This document shows, piece after piece, positions 1 through 4,496 of a stretch of DNA of 6,291 nt (the first letter of the stretch is position 1; every line of letters starts with the position of its first letter). The DNA is taken from the NCBI GenBank assembly GCA_021791295.1, contig JAJYWW010000069.1:1-6291 (forward strand). Reading direction: 5' to 3'. The notes beneath the pieces are model-generated. The model ran no database searches. It saw only the letters and a list, made by a program, of their open reading frames with translations, and was not told the DNA's origin. The stretch comes from a bacterium. GTDB lineage: Bacteria > SZUA-79 > Acidulodesulfobacterales > Acidulodesulfobacteraceae. The translations under genes were made by a program, and so were the position numbers.

Positions 1-86
1 GCCGCTGCTTTCTTTGCGCAACCCGAAAATGCAAAAGTCGATATGACTAAAAACACTCCCAAAACTAATACTGTAAGCTTTTTCAA
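1..86 (-). CDS. Small lipoprotein, copy 1 (5' part only; runs off the window)
   Basis: Reading leftward from a TTG start at 84-86 gives 28 complete residues beginning MKKLTVLVLGVFLVIS and reaching a lipobox FSGC, then AKKAA. This is a type II signal peptide: two lysines, a hydrophobic core, and a cysteine at about residue 23 that would be lipidated. The protein should therefore be exported and membrane-anchored. It is a paralogue of the lipoprotein at 1925-2170, whose first 16 residues are nearly identical (MKKLTVLVLGVFLVVS). After the lipobox this copy goes straight into Lys/Ala residues, where copy 2 has QPAKP, so the mature parts differ. The start is supported by a 12-nt Shine-Dalgarno match at 92-103 and a promoter at 113-141. 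The mature protein lies outside the window and no function can be assigned. Confidence 0.82.
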   Translation of the reverse strand, partial: MKKLTVLVLGVFLVISTFAFSGCAKKAA

Positions 87-91
87 ATTTT

Positions 92-103
92 ATCACCTCC
101 TTT
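92..103 (-). promoter_or_regulatory. Very strong Shine-Dalgarno site of lipoprotein copy 1
   Basis: On the minus strand this reads AAAGGAGGTGAT, complementary over 12 nt to the usual 16S rRNA 3' end. GGAGG lies 9 nt before the TTG codon, which fixes that codon as the start and suggests heavy translation despite the weak start codon. The identical site precedes copy 2. Confidence 0.85.
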
Positions 104-112
104 AACATTTTT

Positions 113-141
113 ATTCTATTTTTAGTAAAGAATTTTGTCAA
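113..141 (-). promoter_or_regulatory. Sigma70-type promoter of lipoprotein copy 1
   Basis: The minus strand carries a consensus -35 TTGACA (136-141), a 17-nt spacer and a -10 TAGAAT (113-118, 5 of 6 consensus bases). Transcription would start near 106, leaving a leader of about 20 nt that is mostly ribosome-binding site. The same promoter stands base for base in front of copy 2, which supports its being functional. Confidence 0.8.
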
Positions 142-237
142 GAAAAATTTTTATTTCGAATCGTAGTTAGTTTATTTATATTATACCTTAACTCAGCGTT
201 AGAAATTATTAAAATTGTTTCTATATATAATAAAATT

Positions 238-265
238 CTGGATTCCCGCTTTCAAGGGATTGACA
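238..265 (-). repeat. ATTCCC-type interspersed repeat, degenerate copy 1
   Basis: The segment starts CTGGATTCCCGCTTTC and ends GGGATTGACA. From memory it resembles the common bacterial intergenic repeat TGTCATTCCCGC...GCGGGAATCCAG read on the minus strand, with about three differences that weaken the internal palindrome. The core is ATTCCC-N8-GGGAT, like the dRS3-type short repeats of Neisseria. It lies inside the 184-370 element. Confidence 0.45.
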
Positions 266-295
266 CCCGCTTGGTGAAAAGTTGAAATCACGCAT

Positions 296-315
296 TGTCA
301 TTCCCGCTTAAGCGG
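296..315 (+). repeat. ATTCCC-type interspersed repeat, degenerate copy 2
   Basis: This stretch begins TGTCATTCCCGC and contains a perfect 12-bp palindrome, CCGCTTAAGCGG (304-315). It is the same repeat type as 238-265 in the opposite orientation, truncated on its right. The two copies point toward each other across about 30 nt. Confidence 0.42.
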
Positions 316-317
316 AT

Positions 318-336
318 ATAAACGCATGCCGTTTAT
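318..336. repeat. Short stem-loop inside the MITE-like segment
   Basis: Arms ATAAACG (318-324) and CGTTTAT (330-336) pair perfectly around a 5-nt loop, CATGC. It has no T-run on either side, so it is not a convincing terminator. It is probably part of the secondary structure of the surrounding repeat element. Confidence 0.4.
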
Positions 337-386
337 GCAGATAAAAAATTTCTAACGGTGAGTTAAGGTAATATTATATTATATAG

Positions 387-426
387 GTAAACAAAAAGGG
401 CTTACGGCAAAAAGCCTATAAGCCCT
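387..426 (-). terminator. Rho-independent terminator of the DUF302-like gene
   Basis: On the minus strand an 8-bp stem AGGGCTTA/TAAGCCCT (arms 397-404 and 419-426) encloses a further GGC/GCC pairing with a short loop. It is followed directly by TTTTTGTTT (387-397). It lies about 58 nt past the stop of the gene at 484-1491 and faces the right way to end that transcript before it reaches lipoprotein copy 1. That copy would therefore depend on its own promoter. Confidence 0.85.
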
Positions 427-483
427 CAATAGCTCTATATTTAAAATTAGGTGCACGCTAAAACTTAAAGGACTGCTATATTT

Positions 484-1491
484 TTAATATGCAAGTCCGT
501 ATAAAATCATTTGTTTTAGAGATCCTTGAATGGAACTAGGCATACCCATATGGGTCATAAAAGCCATCATACCGGCGTCTGCAAAATAATATTTCATTCT
601 CCACATTTCTCCGAGTATAGAAACATCGGTATAACTTCCTGCCCTGTATATAAGTATTTCAACGGGATAAGATGAACTGTGGTCGATGCCGGGAAACTTA
701 TCCGATGAAGTAGCCCTTGCGCCGCTGTCTATTTCTATTGAATGTCTTTCCGTTGAATTTCTAACGACGCCTATTTCTATAAATCCTATAGAAGGCTTTT
801 CTATCTTGTAAACTAAATGCCATCCGCCGTTATTACGCCCTATGCCCTTTAAAACTAAATCGGCTACTCCAAGCAAATTTGAATCGGTGCTTCCGGAATA
901 GTTGGATATCTGATCGACGCTTCCCGGGAATGAGCCTCCGCCTATTCCGCCGGGAAACCTTCCTGTTCTCATGGGTCCATACTGGCTGTTTGACGGCGTT
1001 CCGCCTATCGCTCCTCTTATTACGCTTTTCAAATAGTTATTTACTTCTACTGCATAAGCTACATAAGAATTACCCGAAAAAGTCCTTGCCAGCGCAGGTA
1101 AATTTACCATACTCACGACTACTCCCTGATTCGGAGTAGTATAAACGGCTACCCTTAAAGGCAGCCCAAAAGCTCCTAGAGGATAGTTACCGTTATCCAC
1201 CATATATTTGTCGTAAACGCTGTCGGTTGCAACTATAACCGTGGAATGATAAGAGTCTCCCGACGGAAGCGAAGTGTTAAATTTGCCTATAACCGTCCAA
1301 TTATGCGCGTTCAAAGCGTTTTCTACTTTTTGCGTTACGGAAGAAATGCTTCCGGGAACATTGACGGCAACCTTGGTAAACACCCCGTAATCAGCTGCAA
1401 ATACGCTGTCGGCAATTAAAAAAACCGATAGAAACGCAAAAACTAACGAAAACAAAAATTTTAACTTAAAGAACTTCATAACTTTTTTCAT
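484..1491 (-). CDS. Secreted protein with a DUF302-like domain
   Basis: This 335-residue protein begins with a Sec signal peptide: a Lys-rich start, a hydrophobic core at residues 12-27, and probable cleavage after VFA or VFAA at 32-33. Residues 35-165 resemble the DUF302 fold: an alternating beta/alpha pattern with TVIVATDSVYDKYM, then the FGLPLRVAVYTTPNQGVVVS stretch at 108-127, matching the family's LPxxVxVY-G-V-V pattern. A Gly/Ser/Pro-rich linker (163-203) joins this to a C-terminal half (205-335) that I do not recognise. The ATG is well placed 7 nt after GGAGG. The gene looks monocistronic, with its own likely promoter near 1538-1566 and a terminator at 387-426. The protein would act in the periplasm or outside the cell. 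DUF302 has no firmly known general function, and the assignment rests on pattern resemblance only. Confidence 0.85.
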   Translation of the reverse strand: MKKVMKFFKLKFLFSLVFAFLSVFLIADSVFAADYGVFTKVAVNVPGSISSVTQKVENALNAHNWTVIGKFNTSLPSGDSYHSTVIVATDSVYDKYMVDNGNYPLGAFGLPLRVAVYTTPNQGVVVSMVNLPALARTFSGNSYVAYAVEVNNYLKSVIRGAIGGTPSNSQYGPMRTGRFPGGIGGGSFPGSVDQISNYSGSTDSNLLGVADLVLKGIGRNNGGWHLVYKIEKPSIGFIEIGVVRNSTERHSIEIDSGARATSSDKFPGIDHSSSYPVEILIYRAGSYTDVSILGEMWRMKYYFADAGMMAFMTHMGMPSSIQGSLKQMILYGLAY

Positions 1492-1525
1492 TACTTTTCC
1501 TCCATTTTTTTAAAATGTTAATAAA

Positions 1526-1547
1526 ATGATAAATTAATATTTATCAT
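1526..1547. promoter_or_regulatory. 22-bp inverted repeat overlapping the -10 (possible operator)
   Basis: Perfect 9-bp arms ATGATAAAT (1526-1534) and ATTTATCAT (1539-1547) are separated by TAAT. The repeat covers the proposed -10 and start-site region of the DUF302-like gene, where a bound repressor would block transcription. The half-site ATGATAA/TTATCAT also builds the palindrome at thiE (2256-2279), in the opposite arrangement. AT-rich sequence produces chance palindromes, so operator function is inferred. Confidence 0.4.
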
Positions 1548-1566
1548 AAAATGTTTACTCTGTCAA
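1538..1566 (-). promoter_or_regulatory. Likely promoter of the DUF302-like gene
   Basis: The minus strand shows a perfect -35 TTGACA (1561-1566), a 17-nt spacer ending TGA, and TAAATA as the -10 (1538-1543). The TG just before the -10 gives an extended -10 look that could offset the poor hexamer. The start codon lies about 47 nt downstream of the -10, leaving room for a leader containing the GGAGG site. Confidence 0.6.
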
Positions 1567-1862
1567 TAAATTATTTTTGGTATTATTGCTTTTTTAATAA
1601 TTTTTAAATTTGGTTTCTTTCTCTCGTAATAGCGTCTCAAAACTATATTATAATTTAAGGGGAAGTTTTTTGTATGGCAGTATTAAAAAATAATAAATTA
1701 ACGTAAATATATTGTTTATGCTATGTATTGTAAAAATTTTTTAGATTTAAAAAAATAAGCGGACAGGCAAAATATCTGCGGCGGTAATAAAAAATAAGGA
1801 TTTAATCCCTAATTCAAAATTTTAAAAATATAAATATTATATTTTATCGATAAAATTAAACT
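1567..1862. other. AT-rich intergenic stretch without a recognisable gene
   Basis: Between the DUF302-like gene's promoter and the lipoprotein terminator hairpin I find no ORF of plausible length and no RNA gene. There are homopolymeric A and T runs, a TATAAT (1649-1654) without a convincing -35, and an 11-bp palindrome GGATTTAATCC within 1798-1809. It probably serves only as the tail of one transcript and the far upstream region of the next. Confidence 0.55.
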
Positions 1863-1900
1863 CCGCTTCCTATGCCGGTTTGTATTTGCATAGAAAGCGG
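1863..1900 (-). terminator. Hairpin, probable terminator of lipoprotein copy 2
   Basis: Arms 1863-1875 and 1888-1900 pair at 12 of 13 positions (CCGCTT-C-CTATGC against GCATAG-A-AAGCGG) around a 12-nt loop. It lies 24 nt past the lipoprotein stop. On the minus strand it is followed by AGTTTAATTTTA, an interrupted T-run, so termination may be imperfect. The other side is also AT-rich (TTTAAAAATTTT), but no plus-strand gene ends here. Confidence 0.6.
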
Positions 1901-1924
1901 TTTAAAAATTTTAAATTCAAAACA

Positions 1925-2170
1925 TTAGCTGTTTGCTTTTGGAGCTGCAGGAGCTTTGGGAGCTGCAGGAGCTTTGGGAGCTTTGGCTGCCGCTTTTTTA
2001 GCAGTAGCTTTGGCTGATTTAGCTTTGGCTGCCGCTTTTTTAGCAGTAGCAACAGGAGCCGCCGGAGCTTTAGGGGCCGGTTTAGCAGGCTGTTTTTTTG
2101 CGCAGCCGGAAAATGCAAGCGCCGATACGACTAAAAATACTCCTAAGACTAATACTGTAAGCTTTTTCAA
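1925..2170 (-). CDS. Small Ala/Lys/Pro-rich lipoprotein, copy 2
   Basis: This 81-residue protein begins with a lipoprotein signal peptide (MKKLTVLVLGVFLVVSALA) and lipobox FSGC, with Cys23 as the lipidation site. The mature part of about 59 residues is almost entirely Ala, Lys and Pro, strongly basic and likely unstructured. A block ATAKKAAAKA occurs twice, 14 residues apart, followed by PKAPAAPKAPAAPKA. Histone H1-like or TolA-like tails have similar composition, so it might contact anionic polymers or span the envelope, but that is a guess. The start is TTG, fixed by a 12-nt Shine-Dalgarno match at 2176-2187. The gene is divergent from thiE and paralogous to the partial gene at 1-86. Repetitive composition prevents a family assignment. 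Confidence 0.83.
   Translation of the reverse strand: MKKLTVLVLGVFLVVSALAFSGCAKKQPAKPAPKAPAAPVATAKKAAAKAKSAKATAKKAAAKAPKAPAAPKAPAAPKANS
1941..1980. repeat. 18-bp tandem repeat inside the lipoprotein gene
   Basis: GGAGCTGCAGGAGCTTTG occurs twice back to back (1941-1958 and 1959-1976), followed by a partial third unit. Each unit is six codons and encodes a Pro-Lys-Ala-Pro-Ala-Ala-type hexapeptide. Copy number can change in frame by replication slippage. Confidence 0.9.
1979..2050. repeat. 30-bp direct repeat (42-bp period) inside the lipoprotein gene
   Basis: An identical 30-nt block occurs at 1979-2008 and 2021-2050, with a period of 42 nt or 14 codons. It encodes the repeated ATAKKAAAKA block. 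Perfect identity, including silent positions, points to a recent internal duplication. Confidence 0.9.
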
Positions 2171-2175
2171 ATTTT

Positions 2176-2187
2176 ATCACCTCCTTT
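2176..2187 (-). promoter_or_regulatory. Very strong Shine-Dalgarno site of lipoprotein copy 2
   Basis: The minus strand reads AAAGGAGGTGAT, a 12-nt match to the usual anti-Shine-Dalgarno sequence, with GGAGG 9 nt ahead of the TTG start at 2168-2170. A GTG sits inside this site but in a different frame from the signal peptide, so TTG is the start. Confidence 0.85.
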
Positions 2188-2196
2188 AACATTTTT

Positions 2197-2225
2197 ATTC
2201 TATTTTTAGTAAAGAATTTTGTCAA
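2197..2225 (-). promoter_or_regulatory. Sigma70-type promoter of lipoprotein copy 2
   Basis: The -35 TTGACA (2220-2225) and -10 TAGAAT (2197-2202) are separated by 17 nt, identical to the promoter of copy 1. It is back to back with the thiE promoter region, whose possible -35 begins only about 13 nt away at 2238, so the two polymerases could interfere. Confidence 0.8.
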
Positions 2226-2237
2226 GAAAAATTTTTA

Positions 2238-2265
2238 TTGAAAAAAATGTATAATATATTATCAT
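2238..2265 (+). promoter_or_regulatory. Candidate thiE-ftsEX promoter giving a nearly leaderless mRNA
   Basis: TTGAAA (2238-2243) and TATCAT (2260-2265) are separated by 16 nt, each 5 of 6 to consensus. Transcription would start about 2271-2273, only 5-7 nt before the thiE ATG. An alternative -10, a perfect TATAAT at 2250-2255, lacks a convincing -35 and would start near 2262. Either choice gives a leader of 16 nt or less with no Shine-Dalgarno site and no room for a TPP riboswitch. Confidence 0.5.
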
Positions 2266-2279
2266 ATATATGATAATAT
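2256..2279. promoter_or_regulatory. Perfect 24-bp palindrome at the thiE start (possible operator)
   Basis: All 24 positions are self-complementary, with TTATCAT and ATGATAA arms around a central ATAT. The palindrome runs into the first two bases of the thiE ATG and covers the TATCAT -10. A dimeric regulator bound here would block the thiE-ftsE-ftsX promoter. If transcribed, it could instead fold near the 5' end of the mRNA. The half-site is shared with the inverted repeat at 1526-1547. Its regulatory role is inferred. Confidence 0.5.
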
Positions 2280-2937
2280 GAAAACTATAAATTTTCAAAT
2301 AATAACTAAAGATTTCGATTTTAAAGAACGCTTTGAATATCTTAGCAAAATAGCGGCGGCGGCGGTTGGAAGTTCGGCCGACGTATTGCAGTTAAGAAAT
2401 AAAAATATTTCATCCCGAAACCTTTACGATTGCGCAGTTTTTCTAAAAAAAAAGCTGGATAATTTAAATAAACGGGGCAAAACTCTGCTTATTATAAACG
2501 ACAGGCCGGATATAGCATATATTGCCGGTGCGGACGGAGTGCATCTAGGACAGGAAGATTTCCCTGCGGACAGAATTAAGAAATTTTTTCCGAATTTAAT
2601 AGTAGGCGTCAGCGCGGAAAACGTAAAACAGGCAGAAGCGGCGGAAAAGGACGGAGCCAATTATATAGGCGCCGGACCGGTATATCAGACCTCTTCCAAA
2701 AAGGACGCGGGAGAGGCAATGGCTAAAGAAACTTTTAAAGCCATATGTTCCTCGGTCGATATACCCGTTATCGCAATAGGAGGCATTACGGAAGACAATA
2801 TAGAAGAACTTGCGGAATCGGGAGCAGACGGAGCGGCCGTAATCGGGGCGGTTTCAAATGCAGGCGATCCGCTGTCGGCGGCAATAAATTTTAGAAAACA
2901 TATCGACAAATTTATAAAACATAGAATAAGAAAATAG
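2278..2937 (+). CDS. thiE: Thiamine-phosphate synthase
   Basis: ThiE joins hydroxymethylpyrimidine diphosphate and the carboxythiazole/thiazole phosphate to make thiamine phosphate and pyrophosphate in the cytoplasm. The 219-residue TIM-barrel protein has the family's motifs in order: QLRNK (38-42, with the Arg and Lys that hold the diphosphate), INDRPDIA (73-80, Asn-Asp), DGVHLGQED (86-94, an Mg-binding Asp), GVS (110-112), GAGPVYQTSSKK (131-142) and IPVIAIGGI (162-170). The usual Glu of QLREK is Asn here. The length is normal for the family with a slightly long basic C-terminus. The ATG has no Shine-Dalgarno site and abuts a palindrome, and no upstream in-frame start fits better. It is the first gene of an apparent operon with ftsE, 11 nt downstream. 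No other thiamine gene is in the window. Confidence 0.95.
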   Translation: MKTINFQIITKDFDFKERFEYLSKIAAAAVGSSADVLQLRNKNISSRNLYDCAVFLKKKLDNLNKRGKTLLIINDRPDIAYIAGADGVHLGQEDFPADRIKKFFPNLIVGVSAENVKQAEAAEKDGANYIGAGPVYQTSSKKDAGEAMAKETFKAICSSVDIPVIAIGGITEDNIEELAESGADGAAVIGAVSNAGDPLSAAINFRKHIDKFIKHRIRK

Positions 2938-2948
2938 AGGACATATAT

Positions 2949-3590
2949 TTGATTGAATTCAGCCACGTTTATAAAAATTACGATAAAAACTATATTTTAA
3001 GAGACTTAAATTTTACCGTAAACAAAGGGGAATTCATTTTTATTACTGGACCTTCCGGAGCAGGTAAAACTACTACGCTCAAAATGCTTATAGCTATGGA
3101 AAAACCTACGCACGGCGCGGTAAAATTTATGGGAACGGAGCTTAACGATATCAAAAAAGGCGAAATACCGTTTTTAAGAAGAAAAATAGGATTTGTTTTT
3201 CAAGACTTTAAGCTTCTTCCAAAAAGAACGGTATTCCAGAATATAGCCCTCGGACTTGAGGTTTCAGGCGTTTTCGGAGACGTTATAACGAAAAACGTTT
3301 CTGAACTGCTTAAAGCCATAGAGCTTTATACAAAAAAAGACGAGTACCCGTTAAGCCTTTCAGGCGGCGAACAGCAAAGGGTCGCCATTGCAAGAGCGCT
3401 TGTACAGAATCCGCAGGTCCTGCTTGCGGACGAGCCTACAGGAAACTTAGACGAGGAGACTTCTAAAATCATAATCGATATAATAAAATCTTTCAACAAT
3501 AAAGGCACTACGGTAATGCTGGCTACTCACGATAAACATCTAATAGCTGATACTGGCAGGGCAAGGGTAATTGATATCACAAAAGCTTAA
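2949..3590 (+). CDS. ftsE: Cell-division ATP-binding protein FtsE
   Basis: FtsE is the cytoplasmic ATPase of the FtsEX complex, which couples ATP hydrolysis at the division site to activation of periplasmic peptidoglycan hydrolases through FtsX. The 213-residue ABC domain is complete: Walker A GPSGAGKT (34-41), Q-loop Gln85, signature LSGGEQQ (137-143), Walker B VLLADEP with Glu162, D-loop GNLD, and H-loop His194. The opening [11 protein letters not shown] is typical of FtsE. LolD and MacB-type ATPases share these motifs, but the overlapping ftsX downstream decides the assignment. Translation starts at TTG (2949), 8 nt after GAGG (2937-2940), which overlaps the thiE stop, so it is coupled to thiE. 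Its end overlaps the ftsX start by 20 nt. Confidence 0.95.
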   Translation: MIEFSHVYKNYDKNYILRDLNFTVNKGEFIFITGPSGAGKTTTLKMLIAMEKPTHGAVKFMGTELNDIKKGEIPFLRRKIGFVFQDFKLLPKRTVFQNIALGLEVSGVFGDVITKNVSELLKAIELYTKKDEYPLSLSGGEQQRVAIARALVQNPQVLLADEPTGNLDEETSKIIIDIIKSFNNKGTTVMLATHDKHLIADTGRARVIDITKA

Positions 3591-4470
3591 ATATTTAATA
3601 AATTATTTTAAAATTGCGTTCTTAAATATTAAATCTAATATTTCGGGGAATGTTTTCGCTTTTTTAATAATGTCCTTTTCGTTTTTCATAATGCTTTTTT
3701 TTCTGTTATGTTATGCGAATATTTATAACTACATGAATATTTTTCAAAAAAACAGCGTTATGATTGTTTTTTTAAAAAGCGGCGCAAGCAAAAAAAATAG
3801 GCAGAATATAATTAATTTTATAAATAAAATCAACGGAATTAAAAAAACTAAATACTACGCCAATAAGTCTTCAATGGAGTTTTTATCGAAAAGATTAAAA
3901 AATCTTAAATCGGTTTTAAAAAACATAAATCCAAAGGCCATGCCTTCGTTTATTAAAATTCGTTTTAAAAAAAGCGCCGTTAGCGCTATTTTTCTCAGCA
4001 ACATTTATCTGAGACTGACTTCCCTTAAAGGAATTAAATTAGTTTACTACAACAAAATGCTGGAAAATAAAATAATACAGTTTATGTTTTTTACTAAAGT
4101 TATAGGTTTTATTCTATTTTTATTCCTCTTAATTCTGTCCGTTTTTATATCGTACAGCGCAATAAAACTTATTATATTGCGAAAACAAAACGAAATAGAA
4201 ATACTGAGGCTTATAGGAGCTACCGACGGCTATATAAGAATACCTATGTTTATAGAAGGTGAAATAGGCACCGTTTTAGCTTTTTTAGTTTCTATCTCGC
4301 TGCTTTACTCAATTTATAAAATATTTATATTTTATGGATTTGACGGCTTTTTAAATTTTTTCCATATAAAAATAATTTTTTTAAACGCCGTGCAGATTGC
4401 CGCCGTATTTTTAATAGCCTTAATATCGGGAATCGCAGGAACTTATTTGTCTTCTAGGAAGTTCTTTTAA
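3571..4470 (+). CDS. ftsX: Cell-division permease-like protein FtsX
   Basis: FtsX is the inner-membrane partner of FtsE and relays its ATPase cycle to cell-wall hydrolases or their activators outside. The 299 residues show the family's plan: a basic amphipathic N-terminus, TM1 at about 27-50, an extracytoplasmic domain at about 51-170 containing INPKAMPSFIKI (119-130, like the usual LPNPLPASF region), TM2 at about 171-200, TM3 at about 232-255 and TM4 at about 271-293. The hallmark RKQNEIEILRLIGATDGYIR (204-223) followed by PMFIEGEIG marks the FtsX cytoplasmic loop. The start is TTG at 3571 inside the ftsE end, with AGGG sites 3 and 9 nt ahead. The next Met is inside TM1, so the TTG start is required. 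No EnvC- or PcsB-like partner gene is nearby. The gene is visibly richer in A/T and Lys/Phe/Ile than ftsE. Confidence 0.92.
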   Translation: MISQKLKYLINYFKIAFLNIKSNISGNVFAFLIMSFSFFIMLFFLLCYANIYNYMNIFQKNSVMIVFLKSGASKKNRQNIINFINKINGIKKTKYYANKSSMEFLSKRLKNLKSVLKNINPKAMPSFIKIRFKKSAVSAIFLSNIYLRLTSLKGIKLVYYNKMLENKIIQFMFFTKVIGFILFLFLLILSVFISYSAIKLIILRKQNEIEILRLIGATDGYIRIPMFIEGEIGTVLAFLVSISLLYSIYKIFIFYGFDGFLNFFHIKIIFLNAVQIAAVFLIALISGIAGTYLSSRKFF

Positions 4471-4496
4471 TATAAATAATATAAACATGGAATACA

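Larger units (their letters stand above)
64..155. repeat. 92-bp perfect direct repeat, copy A (lipoprotein promoter and start region)
   Basis: Positions 64-155 match 2148-2239 without a mismatch, at a constant offset of 2084. The repeat covers the first 23 coding bases, the Shine-Dalgarno site, the promoter and about 14 bases upstream of the -35. Identity stops sharply at 156. Inside the coding region beyond position 63, similarity drops to about 82% over the next 50 bases, mostly at third codon positions. This is the trace of a duplication that copied the gene with its control region. Confidence 0.93.
184..370. mobile_element. Possible MITE-like element with 24-bp terminal inverted repeats
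   Basis: The left end (184-207) and right end (347-370) are inverted copies matching at 23 of 24 positions. The outer sequence is TA-CCTTAACTC on the left and GAGTTAAGG-TA on the right. Excluding the terminal TA leaves a 183-bp non-coding segment flanked by TA on each side, as with a TA target duplication of IS630/Tc1-mariner-type elements. Because the TA is part of the inverted symmetry, that duplication is not proven. There is no ORF inside, so any movement would need a transposase supplied elsewhere. Alternatively it could be a structured intergenic repeat or an RNA with a long closing stem. Confidence 0.5.
2148..2239. repeat. 92-bp perfect direct repeat, copy B
   Basis: This is the second copy of the segment at 64-155, with the same content: the first 23 coding bases, ribosome-binding site and promoter of the lipoprotein. 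Identity ends at 2240, just before the thiE promoter region, so the divergent thiE control sequences were not included in the copied unit or have since been lost next to copy A. Confidence 0.93.

Noticed and set aside
184..370. CRISPR array or att site
   Set aside because: The repeats are inverted, not regularly spaced direct repeats, and there is no integrase or tRNA nearby.
1674..1706. Ten-residue plus-strand peptide preceded by AAGGGGA
   Set aside because: It is too short to judge. The spacing is long and the TATAAT at 1649-1654 lacks a -35, so it is likely chance in AT-rich DNA.
1870..2118. Minus-strand ORF of 82 codons in another frame across the lipoprotein
   Set aside because: It is a frame-shifted reading of the same repeats (Leu/Lys/Gln-rich) without a start signal. 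The lipoprotein frame is far better supported.
1956..2189. Plus-strand ORF of 77 codons opposite the lipoprotein gene
   Set aside because: It is the antisense of Ala/Lys/Pro repeats, giving an Ala/Leu/Gly-rich artefact. It has no ribosome site, and the minus-strand frame has a proper signal peptide, lipobox and promoter.
2226..2277. TPP riboswitch before thiE
   Set aside because: Only about 50 nt separate the divergent lipoprotein promoter from the thiE ATG, and no THI-box sequence is present.
2256..2279. Fur box at thiE
   Set aside because: The GATAAT-like hexamers are arranged in the opposite order from the usual Fur consensus, so I call only a generic palindrome.
4471..4496. Bidirectional terminator between ftsX and cobQ
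   Set aside because: The 26-nt gap is AT-rich but has no GC-containing stem in either direction.
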